From NCBI GenBank assembly GCA_030681795.1, contig JAUXRG010000031.1, positions 62,001 to 126,000 on the forward strand: a DNA stretch of 64,000 nucleotides, read 5' to 3'. Position 1 is the first letter of the stretch; the number at the start of each line of letters is the position of its first letter. The notes beneath the pieces were generated by a model. That model ran no database searches. It was not told the DNA's origin and worked only from the letters and a program-made list of their open reading frames with translations. The translations under genes were made by a program, and so were the position numbers. This DNA is from Rubrivivax sp. GTDB lineage: Bacteria > Pseudomonadota > Gammaproteobacteria > Burkholderiales > Burkholderiaceae_C. Below, one piece after another: positions 44,879 through 54,314 of this stretch.

Positions 44879-47668
44879 TTACAGCTTGTAGTTGAGGCCG
44901 AACTGATAGAACTTGCCGTCCTTCTTGCGCTCGACTTCGTTGCTCGGCAGGTCGCGGTAACGGACGTAGTCGGTGTTGCCCGCGTTGCTGACTTCGATGC
45001 GCAAGGCCAGGCCCTTGAGGGCGCCGCTCTGGATCTCGTAGCCGATCTGCGCGTCGGTGATGGTTTCGCCCTTGATGTAGGTGAGCCTGCGGTCACCCAC
45101 GCCGTCGGTCACTTCGCCCACGAAGTCCGAACGCGAACGCGCCGCCACCCGCGCCGAGAAGCCCCACTTCTCGAAGTACACACCGTAGTTGGTCACCCGC
45201 TTGGACAGGCCGGGCAAGGGGATCGTGCTGGTGGCGACGGCGTCGGTGGCCAGGCCGGTGGTGGCCAGGTTCAGCGAGCTGGTGGTGTTGGAGAAGCTTG
45301 CGAACATGCCGAAGCCGTCCAGCACGCCGGCCACCATGTTCAGCGGGAGCGAGCCCGAGAGTTCGATGCCCGAGATGTTGCCGCCGCTGCCGTTGACCGG
45401 CTGGGTGAACTCGCCCGTCAGGTTGAGGCCGGGCGGAATCACCGTGCCGGGCGTCACGTAGCGGCTGAAGTCGTAGTTCGTATTCGTGAGGTTCACGATG
45501 TACGAGCTGAGCTGCTTGTAGAAGCCGGCCACGCCGATGTAGGCCTTGGTGCCGAAATATTTCTCGTAGGACAGGTCGACGGCGTTGGCGCGGAAGGGCT
45601 TGAGTTCGGGGTTGCCGCCGCCGCCGGTGAGCAAGCCCTTGGTGGCGTCGTAGCTGAACGAACTGCTGGCACGCATGTCGTCCACCTTGGGCCGCGCCAT
45701 CACGCGAGCCACCGCGAAACGCACCGTGCCGGAGGCGCCGAAATCGCTGACCAGGTTCAGGCTGGGCAGGAAGTCGGTGTAGGTGGCGCCGGCGGTGTTG
45801 CTGGCGGCCGGGCAGACGACGTCCGAAGCGCAAGTGGTGCGGTCGACGTTGTAGGCCGTCGAGCTCTGGTCGGTGGCCACGATCTGCAGGCCGACGTTGC
45901 CGCGCAGCGCCAGCCCGGCCACCGTGCCGTCGATATCGCCCTTGGAGAACAGCGTGGTGACCTTCTCCTTGGTGGTCCAGTCCTTGTTGTAGATGTCCGG
46001 GTGGAGCTTGCGCACCACGTCGTAGATCGTGCCCACCGAGGTCGAGGAATCGAAGGTCGGCACCAGGATGCTGCCGCCGCCGGGTGTGGACACGGCCATG
46101 GTGCCGGTGCCCGGCATGGCCACCGAGGCCAGCGGGTCGCTGCCCTTGATGACCAGGCGACCTTCGGTGAAGGAGCGGGTCTTCTCGCGGTCGGAGAAAT
46201 GCAGGCCGCCCTCGACATTCACGATGGGCCCGAGCGCGAGGTCGCGCTTCAGGCTGGCGCGAATGCCGGTGAGCTTGTCGTCGACGTAGGGCAGCTTCGA
46301 GTAGCCGGCCTGCGGCGACGTGACGCCACCGCCCCAGCCCTGCACATCGGTCAGCTTGATGATGCTGCGGTCGGTGTAGTTCAGGCCCGGCGTGAAATTG
46401 CCGGCGCTGGTGAACTGCACCGTATCGAGTTGCGCCGTGCCCAGCGCGCTTTGTGCGGTGCCCGCCGTGGTCTCGATGATGCCGCCCGTGCGCTCGGCAT
46501 GGGACTGTGACAGGTCGGTGTTCACCGTCCAGGTGTCACCCAGCTTGAACTTGTTGTTCCAGCCGATGGAGGACATCTTGTCCTTGGTGGATTCGCTGTC
46601 GTTGCGGACCACGCCGCGCACGTTGTTGAAGGTGCCGGCGGTGACGCTGGTGCCGCTCACCGTGGCTTGCGTGAGCACGCCGGCGGTGTCGTAGTTGCCG
46701 CCCACCGCGGGGTTCCAGCTGTCGTTCAGCGGGGCCTGGAAGCCGGTGCGGCTTTGCACCTTGTCGAACTTGGAGATCAGGACGTCCAGCGTGCTGGTGA
46801 AATCCTTGCTGGGCTTGTACTGGAGCGTGGCGCTCCAGCCGTCGCGCTTGCGGGTTTCCTGGTCGGCCCAGGCGTTGAAGCCGTTGTACGGCACGCTCAG
46901 GTCGACGCCGGCGCCGTTGAGCTTGGCCGTGCCGCTGCCCCAGGACTCGAAGCGCGAGGTCACGCCGCCGGTTTCATCCAGGCGGGCGAAGCCCAGCGCC
47001 ACGCCGATGGTGCGGTCGGCGAACTGGTCCACATAGAAGATGCTGAAGCGGTGGCCGTCGCCTTCGGTGCCCGAGCTGCCCACGTTGAGCTTGCTCTTGC
47101 GGTAGGCCAGGGCCACTTCGCGGGCGGGCCGGTCCAGCGGCCGCACGGTCTGCATGTCCACCGTGCCCGACAGGCCCTGGCCGACGAGTGCGCCGTCGGG
47201 CGTCTTGTAGATCAGCACGCCGTTGATCAGCTCCGACGGGTACTGGTCGAATTCGGCGCTGCGGCTGTCGCCGGTGCTGGCCTGCTCACGCCCGTTGAGC
47301 AGCGTGGTGCCGAAATCGGGCGCCATGCCGCGGATGCTGATCTGCTGCGCGCGGCCGTCGGTGCGCTGCGCGGCCACTCCAGGCAGGCGCGAGATGGACT
47401 CTGCGATGCTGGTATCGGGCAGCTTGCCCAGGTCTTCGGCCGAGATCGCCTCGACGATGGAGTCGGCGTTCTTCTTGACGCTGATGGCGCTTTCGATGCC
47501 GCGGCGGATGCCGGTGACGACCACCGTCTCGGTCACCTGCGGGGCCGCGGCGGCCTGCTGGGCCTGCGCCAGGCCGGTGCTGCACAGCAGCGCAGCCACC
47601 GCCGCAGCCACCGGGGTGGCTTGCAGCACGGCGCGCGCGCGGCTGCTCTGGGGGTTGAAGGTCTTCAT
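44879..47668 (-). CDS. TonB-dependent receptor, probable maltodextrin uptake
   Basis: This 929-aa outer-membrane receptor has a signal peptide (to about residue 37), a plug domain (VTETVVVTGIRRGIESAISVK, GKLPDTSIAESISRLPGV) and a 22-strand barrel ending FYQFGLNYKL. The plug signature SIRGMAPDFGTTLLNGREQ is typical of the carbohydrate-type receptors found with amylases in Caulobacter and Xanthomonas. AGGAGA precedes the ATG on the minus strand. It is divergent from the amylase gene at 48011 and near the mal operon, so the likely cargo is maltodextrin. The cargo is inference from context. Confidence 0.93.
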   Translation of the reverse strand: MKTFNPQSSRARAVLQATPVAAAVAALLCSTGLAQAQQAAAAPQVTETVVVTGIRRGIESAISVKKNADSIVEAISAEDLGKLPDTSIAESISRLPGVAAQRTDGRAQQISIRGMAPDFGTTLLNGREQASTGDSRSAEFDQYPSELINGVLIYKTPDGALVGQGLSGTVDMQTVRPLDRPAREVALAYRKSKLNVGSSGTEGDGHRFSIFYVDQFADRTIGVALGFARLDETGGVTSRFESWGSGTAKLNGAGVDLSVPYNGFNAWADQETRKRDGWSATLQYKPSKDFTSTLDVLISKFDKVQSRTGFQAPLNDSWNPAVGGNYDTAGVLTQATVSGTSVTAGTFNNVRGVVRNDSESTKDKMSSIGWNNKFKLGDTWTVNTDLSQSHAERTGGIIETTAGTAQSALGTAQLDTVQFTSAGNFTPGLNYTDRSIIKLTDVQGWGGGVTSPQAGYSKLPYVDDKLTGIRASLKRDLALGPIVNVEGGLHFSDREKTRSFTEGRLVIKGSDPLASVAMPGTGTMAVSTPGGGSILVPTFDSSTSVGTIYDVVRKLHPDIYNKDWTTKEKVTTLFSKGDIDGTVAGLALRGNVGLQIVATDQSSTAYNVDRTTCASDVVCPAASNTAGATYTDFLPSLNLVSDFGASGTVRFAVARVMARPKVDDMRASSSFSYDATKGLLTGGGGNPELKPFRANAVDLSYEKYFGTKAYIGVAGFYKQLSSYIVNLTNTNYDFSRYVTPGTVIPPGLNLTGEFTQPVNGSGGNISGIELSGSLPLNMVAGVLDGFGMFASFSNTTSSLNLATTGLATDAVATSTIPLPGLSKRVTNYGVYFEKWGFSARVAARSRSDFVGEVTDGVGDRRLTYIKGETITDAQIGYEIQSGALKGLALRIEVSNAGNTDYVRYRDLPSNEVERKKDGKFYQFGLNYKL

Positions 47669-47769
47669 GGGGGGTCTCCTGAGACTCACGGGATCAGCAC
47701 ACTTCCGTCGGCACGGGCGGCAGGCCCACCCCGATCGGGCGACAGGAACTTGGATTGCGGAGGGCAATA

Positions 47770-47784
47770 TGTACCAAAACTAGA
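47770..47784. promoter_or_regulatory. Imperfect HexR-like operator upstream of TonB receptor
   Basis: TGTACCAAAACTAGA matches TGTA-N7-TACA with one mismatch (TAGA). It lies 101 bp upstream of the receptor ATG. Confidence 0.5.
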
Positions 47785-47933
47785 TTCGACGGATACCTTC
47801 GGAAACCCTAGATCGGTGCGCGCCCGGGCCTCGCCAGGGGCCGCAAGGGGCGCTCGCCACAGCGCGTTTCTCCCAGGTAAACCACAGGCCACGCACCGGC
47901 TCGGGGCCGGGTCTGGGTTGGGGTGTCCGGTTT

Positions 47934-47948
47934 TGTAGCGAAATTACA
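47934..47948. promoter_or_regulatory. HexR-like operator upstream of amylase gene
   Basis: TGTAGCGAAATTACA fits TGTA-N7-TACA exactly and is the copy closest to the published gammaproteobacterial HexR consensus in its centre (AAATTACA). It lies 62 bp upstream of the amylase ATG. Confidence 0.7.
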
Positions 47949-48010
47949 GCGCAAAAACAACAAAGGCGGTTTGCGGGTCGCCTCGAGGGGTGGCCTACAC
48001 TGCCGGCGCC

Positions 48011-50620
48011 ATGCCACCCGACCCACTCCGCGGCGCCCTGCTCGCGCTGCTGCTCACCTGCGCACCGCTGGCGCAGCCGGCCGGGCCGGCTCTGCGGCTG
48101 CACGTGCCCTCGCCCGACTGGCGCGACCAGATCATCTACTTCGTGGTCACCGACCGCTTTGCCGACGGCGACGCCGCCAACAACGACCAGGGGGCCGGCG
48201 AGTTCAAGGCCGGCGACCCCAGCCGCTACAACGGCGGCGACCTGGCCGGGCTGGTGCAGCGCCTGGACTACATCCGCGGGCTGGGGGCCACGGCCTTGTG
48301 GATCACCCCGCCGGTGGCCAACCAGTGGTTGAATCCGGCCGGCAACTACAGCGGCTATCACGGCTACTGGGCCGAGAACTTCATGCAGGTCGACCGCCAC
48401 CTGGGCACGCTGGCCGACTACCAGCGGCTGTCGCACGCGCTGCACTCCACCGGCATGTACCTGGTGCAGGACATCGTGGTCAACCACATGGGCAACTATT
48501 TCACCTACCGCGACCGCTGGGCGGCCGGCGACCCGGCCCGGGGCTGGGAAGCCCACGACACCTCGCCGCCCGTGCCGCGGCCCTCGCAGCCGCCGTTCGA
48601 CCGCAACGACCCGCGTGACCCCGCGCAGCGGCGTGCCGGCATCTACCACTGGACGCCCGACATCACCGACTACGGCGACCGCAGCCAGGAGCACGGGTTC
48701 CAGATGGCCGGGCTGGACGACCTGAATACCGAGAGCCCGGTGGTGCGCGCGGCGCTGCGCCGCAGCTACGGCCACTGGATCCGCGAGGTCGGCGTCGATG
48801 CGTTGCGCATCGATACGGCGTTCTACGTGCCGCCCGAATATTTTGCCGACTTCATGGGCTCGACGGACCCGCGAGCGCCCGGCATGGCCGAGGTGGCGCG
48901 GCGCACCGGGCGAAAGCAGTTCCTCGCCTTCGGCGAAGGCTTTGGCATCGACAAGCCCGGCGAGGATGCGCAAAGCCGCAAGATCGAGCGCTACATGACG
49001 GGCCAGGGCGGCCGGCCGCTGCTGCCGGGTATGCTCAATTTCCCGCTCTACGGCGCGCTGGGCGACGCCTTCGCCCGCGGCCGCCCCCCGGCCGAACTGG
49101 GCCGGCGCATCGAGGCCACGATGACCCTGCACGCGCGGCCGCACCTCATGCCCAGCTTCGTCGACAACCACGATGTCGACCGTTTCCTGGCCGGTGGCAG
49201 CGAGGCCGGCCTGCGCCAGGCGCTGCTGGCCTTGATGACGCTGCCGGGCATCCCGGTCATCTATTACGGCACCGAGCAGGGCTTCACCCAGCCCCGCGCG
49301 GCGATGTTCAAGGCCGGCTGGGGCTCACAAGGGCGCGACCACTACGACACCGGGGCGCCGCTGTACCGCGCCATCGCCGGGATGAGCGCGCTGCGCCGCG
49401 AACACCGCGTGCTCTCGCGCGGCGTGCCCAAGCTGCTCCAGGCCAACGAAGCGCGGCCCGGGGCGCTGGCCTGGCGCATGGATCACGAGGGCGAGGCCGC
49501 GTTCGTCGTCTTCAACACCGCAGACTCGGAAACCTTGCTGCCGAACCTGGCCACCGGCCTGCCCGAAGGCGCCGTGCTCGAAGGCTTGTTCGGGCTGGAC
49601 GGCCGGCCGGCCGAACTCGTGGCCGGCCGCGCCGGCCGATTGAGCTTGCGCCTGCCGCCGCGCAGCGGGCAGGTGTGGCGGGCGACGGGCCGCCGCAACC
49701 TGCCCGCCGCAGCGGCCGCAGCCGCCGCCAGCCTGACCCTGGACCTGCCCGCCGCGGCGCGCCTGGAGGGCGACTTCGGCGTGTCGGGTCGCGCCGAGGG
49801 AGTGGCGCGGCTGCAGCTGGTGGTCGATGGCGACCTGGCCACGGCGCAGCAGGTGGTGCCGAACGCCGACGGCCGCTGGCAGGCCGTGGTCGACACCGGC
49901 GCCATGGCCGACCCCGATACGCGGCACAGCGTCAGCGCCTGGGCCGAAGGGCAGGCCACCTCGGAGGCGCGCAGTTTCCAGGTCGTGCGCGCCTGGCGTG
50001 AACTGGCCGACGTGACCGACCCGCCCGGCGACGACGCCGGGCCGGCGGGCCGCTACGTTTATCCCACCGACCCGGGCTGGGGCGCCCACCGGCAGATGGA
50101 CCTGCGCCGGGTTCGCGCCTGGGGGTCGGGCGGCGCGCTGCGGCTGGACCTGACGATGAACGAGGTCACGCAGACCTGGAGCCCGGCCCACGGTTTCGAC
50201 CATGTCGCCTTCACGGTATTCATCGAGCTGCCGGGGCGGCCTGGCGGGGCCACGGTCATGCCACTGCAGGGTGCGCAGCTTCCCGCGGGCATGCGCTGGC
50301 ACCTGCGCTTGCGCGCGCACGGCTGGTCGAATGCGCTGTTCTCGGCCGAAGGGGCTTCGGCCACGCAAGAGGGCAAGCCGGTCACGCCGGCGGCCGGCAT
50401 TCGGGTGGACCGCGCCGCGCGGACCGTGAGCTTCACGCTGCCGGCGGCTGCGCTCGGTGGCCTGGGCTCGCTCAGCGGCGTGAAGATCTACGTGACGACC
50501 TGGGACTACGACGGCGGCTACCGCCCGCTGGCGCCCCTGCCGCAGCCGTTCGCCATCGGTGGCGGCCCGGCGGACGGGGTCAAGGTGATGGACGACAGCC
50601 CCGTCATCACGCTGCCCTGA
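48011..50620 (+). CDS. Exported GH13 amylase with glucodextranase-like C-terminal module
   Basis: This 869-aa enzyme has a short signal peptide (ALLALLLTCAPLAQPAG), a GH13 barrel with nucleophile D268 (ALRIDTAFY), acid/base E309 (LAFGEGFG) and D388 (FVDNHDVDRF), and a beta domain to about residue 560. The last 240 residues are extra. They begin with an Ig-like segment and then show PPGDDAGPAGRYVYPTDPGW, VTQTWSPAHGFDHVAF and KIYVTTWDYDGGYRPL, the pattern of the C-terminal module of glucodextranases and some pullulanases, thought to bind cell wall or substrate. The start at ATG 48011 precedes the signal. It probably acts outside or at the cell surface. Confidence 0.9.
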   Translation: MPPDPLRGALLALLLTCAPLAQPAGPALRLHVPSPDWRDQIIYFVVTDRFADGDAANNDQGAGEFKAGDPSRYNGGDLAGLVQRLDYIRGLGATALWITPPVANQWLNPAGNYSGYHGYWAENFMQVDRHLGTLADYQRLSHALHSTGMYLVQDIVVNHMGNYFTYRDRWAAGDPARGWEAHDTSPPVPRPSQPPFDRNDPRDPAQRRAGIYHWTPDITDYGDRSQEHGFQMAGLDDLNTESPVVRAALRRSYGHWIREVGVDALRIDTAFYVPPEYFADFMGSTDPRAPGMAEVARRTGRKQFLAFGEGFGIDKPGEDAQSRKIERYMTGQGGRPLLPGMLNFPLYGALGDAFARGRPPAELGRRIEATMTLHARPHLMPSFVDNHDVDRFLAGGSEAGLRQALLALMTLPGIPVIYYGTEQGFTQPRAAMFKAGWGSQGRDHYDTGAPLYRAIAGMSALRREHRVLSRGVPKLLQANEARPGALAWRMDHEGEAAFVVFNTADSETLLPNLATGLPEGAVLEGLFGLDGRPAELVAGRAGRLSLRLPPRSGQVWRATGRRNLPAAAAAAAASLTLDLPAAARLEGDFGVSGRAEGVARLQLVVDGDLATAQQVVPNADGRWQAVVDTGAMADPDTRHSVSAWAEGQATSEARSFQVVRAWRELADVTDPPGDDAGPAGRYVYPTDPGWGAHRQMDLRRVRAWGSGGALRLDLTMNEVTQTWSPAHGFDHVAFTVFIELPGRPGGATVMPLQGAQLPAGMRWHLRLRAHGWSNALFSAEGASATQEGKPVTPAAGIRVDRAARTVSFTLPAAALGGLGSLSGVKIYVTTWDYDGGYRPLAPLPQPFAIGGGPADGVKVMDDSPVITLP

Positions 50621-50639
50621 GCGCGTCCCGGCCATGAAA

Positions 50640-50670
50640 AAGGGCGGGAGCGCAGGCGCCCGCCCTTCTT
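50640..50670. terminator. Bidirectional intrinsic terminator
   Basis: AAGGGCGGG (50640-50648) pairs with CCCGCCCTT (50659-50667); the right side is followed by CTT and the left preceded by AAAA, so it can end transcription of both the amylase gene and the convergent small gene. Confidence 0.75.
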
Positions 50671-50688
50671 GACTACGGATGGCGAGGC

Positions 50689-50865
50689 TTACTTCTTGTC
50701 GCTCTTCTTCGTCTCGTCCTTCTTGGCCTCGGGCTTCTTGGCTTCGGCCTTCTTCGCCGCGCTGGCGGCCGGCGCCGCACCCGCCGGCACCGGGCCGGCC
50801 GTCGTCATGGCCAGGGCACTCGAGGCGAAGGCGATCAGGATCAGGGAGCTCAGCAGCTTGGTCAT
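50689..50865 (-). CDS. Small secreted lysine/alanine-rich protein
   Basis: This is a 58-aa protein with a signal peptide (MTKLLSSLILIAFASSALA, cut before MTTAG). The mature part is about 39 residues of proline, alanine, lysine and glutamate, ending KKDETKKSDKK. Such small basic periplasmic peptides are common in Burkholderiales and have no known function. The gene ends at a bidirectional terminator shared with the amylase gene. Low complexity makes homology unreliable; the clear signal peptide and terminator support a real gene. Confidence 0.6.
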   Translation of the reverse strand: MTKLLSSLILIAFASSALAMTTAGPVPAGAAPAASAAKKAEAKKPEAKKDETKKSDKK

Positions 50866-51045
50866 GGGTGGGTCTTTCAAGGAGTGGAAGGAATGCGTCG
50901 GCTCGAAGGGGCCGGATGCATAACGCGCACCCGGCGCCACCGTTGACCGAACGCCTGCCCGCGCCAAGGGCGGCTCAGCCTTCGCCACGGAGGGCTCGGG
51001 CCTTCGCTGGCGCAGGCCCTGCGCAGGCAGGGCCTCGCGTCCCGC

Positions 51046-52098
51046 TCAGCGGTTGCGTGGCGCCAGCGCCGCCGCGGCGCCCGAAAGCGCCACCAGGGTG
51101 TCGGTGATGAGTGCCGTGGGGATCGCCCGCAGGTAGGGCTGGAAACGGCCCTTGGCTTCGAAGCGTTCGCGAAAGCGGGACTCGAAGAAGCGCTCGCCCA
51201 GCCGGGGCACGATGCCCCCTCCGATATACACGCCGCCGCGCGCGCCCAGCACCAGCGCCACGTTGCCGGCAAAGCCGCCGAGCAGCGCGCAAAAGGCGTC
51301 CAGGCTGCGGCTGCAGACGTCATCGAGCCCGGACAGGCCGCGCTCGACGATCTCGCCTGCACCCAGCGTGTCTGCCGGGGCCCCGAGCACGGCCGCCACG
51401 GCGCGGTGGAGCACGGGCAGGCCGATCCCGGAAAGCAGCCGCTCGGCCGAGACATGGGCGTACTCGCGCCGCACCACGGCCAGGAGCTGGCTTTCGAATT
51501 CGTCGGCGGCCGACAGGCTGGCGTGCCCGCCTTCACCGGGGACGGCCACCCAGCCCTGGGCCGTGGGCAGCAGCCCGGCCACGCCCAGCCCGGTGCCCGG
51601 GCCGATGACCGCGAGCGCGCCGCGGGCGGCCGCATCCGGCCCGCCCGCAAGTGCCGGGCCGATGACCCGCACCTGGGTGGGCCTGAGCCGCGGCAATGAA
51701 AGCGCCAGGGCCTCGAAGTCGTTGAGCACCCGCAGCTGGTCCAGGCCGAGCTCGCCGCGCGTGGCCTCGCATGAGAAGGCCCAGCCGCTGTTGGTCAGTT
51801 CGATGTGGTCGCCGCCCACGGCCGTGGCCACCGCGAAAGCCCCGGCGCGAGGGGCCCGGTAGGCGGGCCCCAGGGCTTGCGCCAGGCCGGCCAGATAAGC
51901 CTGTGCCGCCTGCGCCGGGCCGCGGTGGTCGGCACCGCGCAGCGTGGCCACATGGCTCACTTCGGCGGCACCCTCGGCCAGCCAGCCGAAGCGGACATTC
52001 GTGCCACCGATGTCTGCCAGCAGCCAGGGGCGCGGCCATGCGGGCGCCGGGCGCACCGCCTCGGGGCCGCATTCGCCCGCGGGGTTCGCCGCCGTCAT
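51046..52098 (-). CDS. glk: Glucokinase
   Basis: This is a 350-aa glucokinase of the E. coli Glk type. It phosphorylates glucose with ATP in the cytoplasm. Motifs are the phosphate-1 loop LLADIGGTNVRFGW, LNDFEALALSLP with the catalytic aspartate, GPGTGLGVAGL, the sugar-site EGGHASLSA and GGVYIGGGIVPRLG. The ATG at 52098 gives an extension of about 27 residues before the first strand; an in-frame TTG at 52179 would add 27 more and is less likely. It is head-to-head with the fused glk-hexR gene, and two HexR-like operators lie between them. Confidence 0.92.
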   Translation of the reverse strand: MTAANPAGECGPEAVRPAPAWPRPWLLADIGGTNVRFGWLAEGAAEVSHVATLRGADHRGPAQAAQAYLAGLAQALGPAYRAPRAGAFAVATAVGGDHIELTNSGWAFSCEATRGELGLDQLRVLNDFEALALSLPRLRPTQVRVIGPALAGGPDAAARGALAVIGPGTGLGVAGLLPTAQGWVAVPGEGGHASLSAADEFESQLLAVVRREYAHVSAERLLSGIGLPVLHRAVAAVLGAPADTLGAGEIVERGLSGLDDVCSRSLDAFCALLGGFAGNVALVLGARGGVYIGGGIVPRLGERFFESRFRERFEAKGRFQPYLRAIPTALITDTLVALSGAAAALAPRNR

Positions 52099-52193
52099 CC
52101 GCAGGGCCCGCCGGCCCCAAGGGCATCCTGCGCCCGCCTCGCCCGCACTGCCATCATCTAGCTCCACCTGAACCGGCAAATAGTCTCTGGAAC

Positions 52194-52208
52194 GGTAGCA
52201 AAACTACA
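52194..52208. promoter_or_regulatory. HexR-like operator on the glk side
   Basis: GGTAGCAAAACTACA matches TGTA-N7-TACA with one mismatch in the first base. It lies 95 bp upstream of the glk ATG, in the divergent gap of 299 bp that otherwise shows only AT-rich promoter-like DNA. Confidence 0.55.
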
Positions 52209-52283
52209 GCTGTGAAACAAGGGTTCAAACGCGGAATGCCGGGAACGGAAACTTCTTTTCCAAGCTGCGCACCAGGGATAACC

Positions 52284-52298
52284 TGTAGTCAAGCTACA
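52284..52298. promoter_or_regulatory. HexR-like operator on the glk-hexR side
   Basis: TGTAGTCAAGCTACA fits TGTA-N7-TACA exactly, and one more base pairs on each side (C...G). It lies 99 bp upstream of the glk-hexR ATG, just before a -10-like TATAGG at 52312-52317, a position suited to autorepression. Confidence 0.7.
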
Positions 52299-52397
52299 GG
52301 TACTGAGTCGCTATAGGCCATAGGCACTGGCCTGGCCCGGCGCGCCTCTTGCACAATCCGAACCTGCCGGCGCTGCCGTCAGCCGCCCAGGAACATC

Positions 52398-54314
52398 ATG
52401 ACGCCGTACTCCAGCCCGCGCCTGCTTGCCGATATCGGCGGGACTTACGCCCGCTTCACCCTCGAGACCGCGCCCAGCGTCTTCGAGCAAACGGCCTCGC
52501 TGCGTTGCGCAGCGCACGCCGATTTCCATGCCGCCGTAACCGCCTACCTGGCCGGCCTGCCGGCCGACGGCGCCCGGCGCATCGAACACGCGGCCATCGC
52601 CATCGCCAACCCGGTCGAGGGCGACGACGTGCGGATGACGAACTACCACTGGCAGTTCTCCATCGAGCAGATGCGCCAGCGCCTGAACCTGGAAACGCTG
52701 GTGGTGGTGAACGACTTCACCGCGCTGGCGATGGCGCTGCCGCGCCTCGCGCCGGGCCAGCGTCGCCAGGTGGGCGGCGGCGCGGCGCGCGAGAACAGCG
52801 TGGTGGGGCTGCTCGGTGCGGGCTCGGGCCTGGGGGTGAGCGGCCTGATCCCCGCGGCCGACGGCTACGTCGCGCTGGGCACCGAAGGCGGCCACACCGC
52901 CTTCTCGCCGCGCGACGAGCGCGAGATCGCCATCCTGCGCCACGGCATGCGCCAGCACCCCCATCTGTCGCACGAACGGCTGCTCTCCGGCCCGGGGCTG
53001 GAGCTCATCCACCGTGCCCTGAGCGAGCGCGCCGGCCTGGCCCCGCAAGCGCTGGCCGCGCCCGAGATCACGCGCCGCGCGCTGGAGGGCAGCGACGCGG
53101 TCTGCGCCGAAACGCTGCAGGCCTTCTGCCTCATGCTCGGCACGGCGGCGGCCAACCTCGCCGTGACGCTGGGCGCCTTGGGCGGCATCTATATCGGCGG
53201 CGGCATCGTCCCCCGGCTGGGCGAGTATTTCGACCGCTCGGGCTTTCGCGAGCGCTTCGAGGACAAGGGCCGCTTCAGCGACTACGTCAAGGGCATTCCG
53301 ACCTATGTGGTGACGGCCGAGCAGGCCACCTTCATGGGCGCCTCGGCGATCCTGGCAGCACAGCTGCTCACGCTGCGGGTCGACCCCGGTTCGGCCCTCC
53401 TGGGGCAGGTCCAGCGCAGCCGCGACAGCCTCTCACCGGCCGAGCGGCGCGTGGCCGACCATGTGCTGGCGCACCCCCGTTCGGCGCTCTCGGACCCGAT
53501 CGCCGAAATCGCGCGCTCGGCGCAGGTCAGCCAGCCCACGGTGATCCGCTTTTGCCGCTCGCTGGGTTGCGAGGGCTTGTCGGACTTCAAGCTGCGGCTG
53601 GCCTCGGGCCTCTCGGCGACGGTGCCCTTGACGCACACGCAGGTCACGGGCGAGGACTCGATGCTCGAGCTGGGCGTGAAGGTGCTGGGCAATACCGCTG
53701 GCGCCATCCTGCAGGCGCGAGAGCAGCTCAACCGCGACTTGCTGCGGCGCGCCACCCTGCTGCTGGCCGAAGCCCGGCGCGTCGAGTTCTACGCCGTGGG
53801 CCACTACGGCGTGGTGGCCGACGACGCGCAGTTCAAGTTCCTGCGCTTCGGCGTGCCCTCGGCCAGCATCACCAACCCGCGGCTGCAGCTGCTGACGGCC
53901 GGGGTGCTGCAACCCACCGACGTGGCAGTCATCATCAGCAGCCATGGCCGCGCCGAGGAGTTGCTGGCCGTGGCCGACGTGGCGCGCAGCCGCGGCGCCG
54001 CGGTGGTGGCCATCACCGCCAGCCACTCGCCGCTGGCGCGCAAGGCCGATGTGGCGTTGATCGTCGACCATGCGGAGGACGTGACCACCCAGGTGCCCAT
54101 GGTCAGCCGCATCCTGCACCTGCTGGTCATCGACATCCTGGCCGTGGGCGTGGCCATGCGGCTGGGTCAGGACGGCCTGCCCGCGTTGTTGCAGGGGGCC
54201 GCCGGTGGCCTGCCGGACAGCCCCGCCGAATCCACCCTGCCAGCCACGCTGCGCGCCGGCCCGGGCATACGCACCGCCGGGCCGCTGGCGCGGCTGACAT
54301 CACACAGCCGCTGA
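52398..54314 (+). CDS. Bifunctional glucokinase / HexR-type (RpiR family) regulator
   Basis: This 638-aa protein fuses two activities. Residues 1 to about 330 are a glucokinase (RLLADIGGTYARFTL, VVNDFTALAMALP, GAGSGLGVSGL, TEGGHTAFS, GGIYIGGGIVPRLG). From about 345 it is an RpiR-family regulator: a helix-turn-helix (LSPAERRVADHVL, IAEIARSAQVSQPTVIRFCRSLG) and a SIS sugar-phosphate-binding domain (about 460-600; VEFYAVGHYGVVADDAQ, VAVIISSHGRAEELL). HexR proteins respond to 2-keto-3-deoxy-6-phosphogluconate. Glk-RpiR fusions are known in Burkholderia and Ralstonia. A HexR-like palindrome lies upstream. The 3' end overlaps the convergent Uma2 gene by 15 bp. Confidence 0.94.
   Translation: MTPYSSPRLLADIGGTYARFTLETAPSVFEQTASLRCAAHADFHAAVTAYLAGLPADGARRIEHAAIAIANPVEGDDVRMTNYHWQFSIEQMRQRLNLETLVVVNDFTALAMALPRLAPGQRRQVGGGAARENSVVGLLGAGSGLGVSGLIPAADGYVALGTEGGHTAFSPRDEREIAILRHGMRQHPHLSHERLLSGPGLELIHRALSERAGLAPQALAAPEITRRALEGSDAVCAETLQAFCLMLGTAAANLAVTLGALGGIYIGGGIVPRLGEYFDRSGFRERFEDKGRFSDYVKGIPTYVVTAEQATFMGASAILAAQLLTLRVDPGSALLGQVQRSRDSLSPAERRVADHVLAHPRSALSDPIAEIARSAQVSQPTVIRFCRSLGCEGLSDFKLRLASGLSATVPLTHTQVTGEDSMLELGVKVLGNTAGAILQAREQLNRDLLRRATLLLAEARRVEFYAVGHYGVVADDAQFKFLRFGVPSASITNPRLQLLTAGVLQPTDVAVIISSHGRAEELLAVADVARSRGAAVVAITASHSPLARKADVALIVDHAEDVTTQVPMVSRILHLLVIDILAVGVAMRLGQDGLPALLQGAAGGLPDSPAESTLPATLRAGPGIRTAGPLARLTSHSR

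Larger units (their letters stand above)
47669..48010. promoter_or_regulatory. Divergent regulatory region between TonB receptor and amylase genes
   Basis: This 342-bp gap has no coding potential. It holds two copies of the TGTA-N7-TACA-type site, 47770-47784 on the receptor side and 47934-47948 on the amylase side, each 60-105 bp from the nearest start codon. The receptor ribosome site is at its left end. Confidence 0.65.

Noticed and set aside
52099-52179. A longer glucokinase starting at TTG 52179.
   Set aside because: The extra residues are low-complexity and have no counterpart in the family; ATG 52098 is simpler. It cannot be fully excluded.
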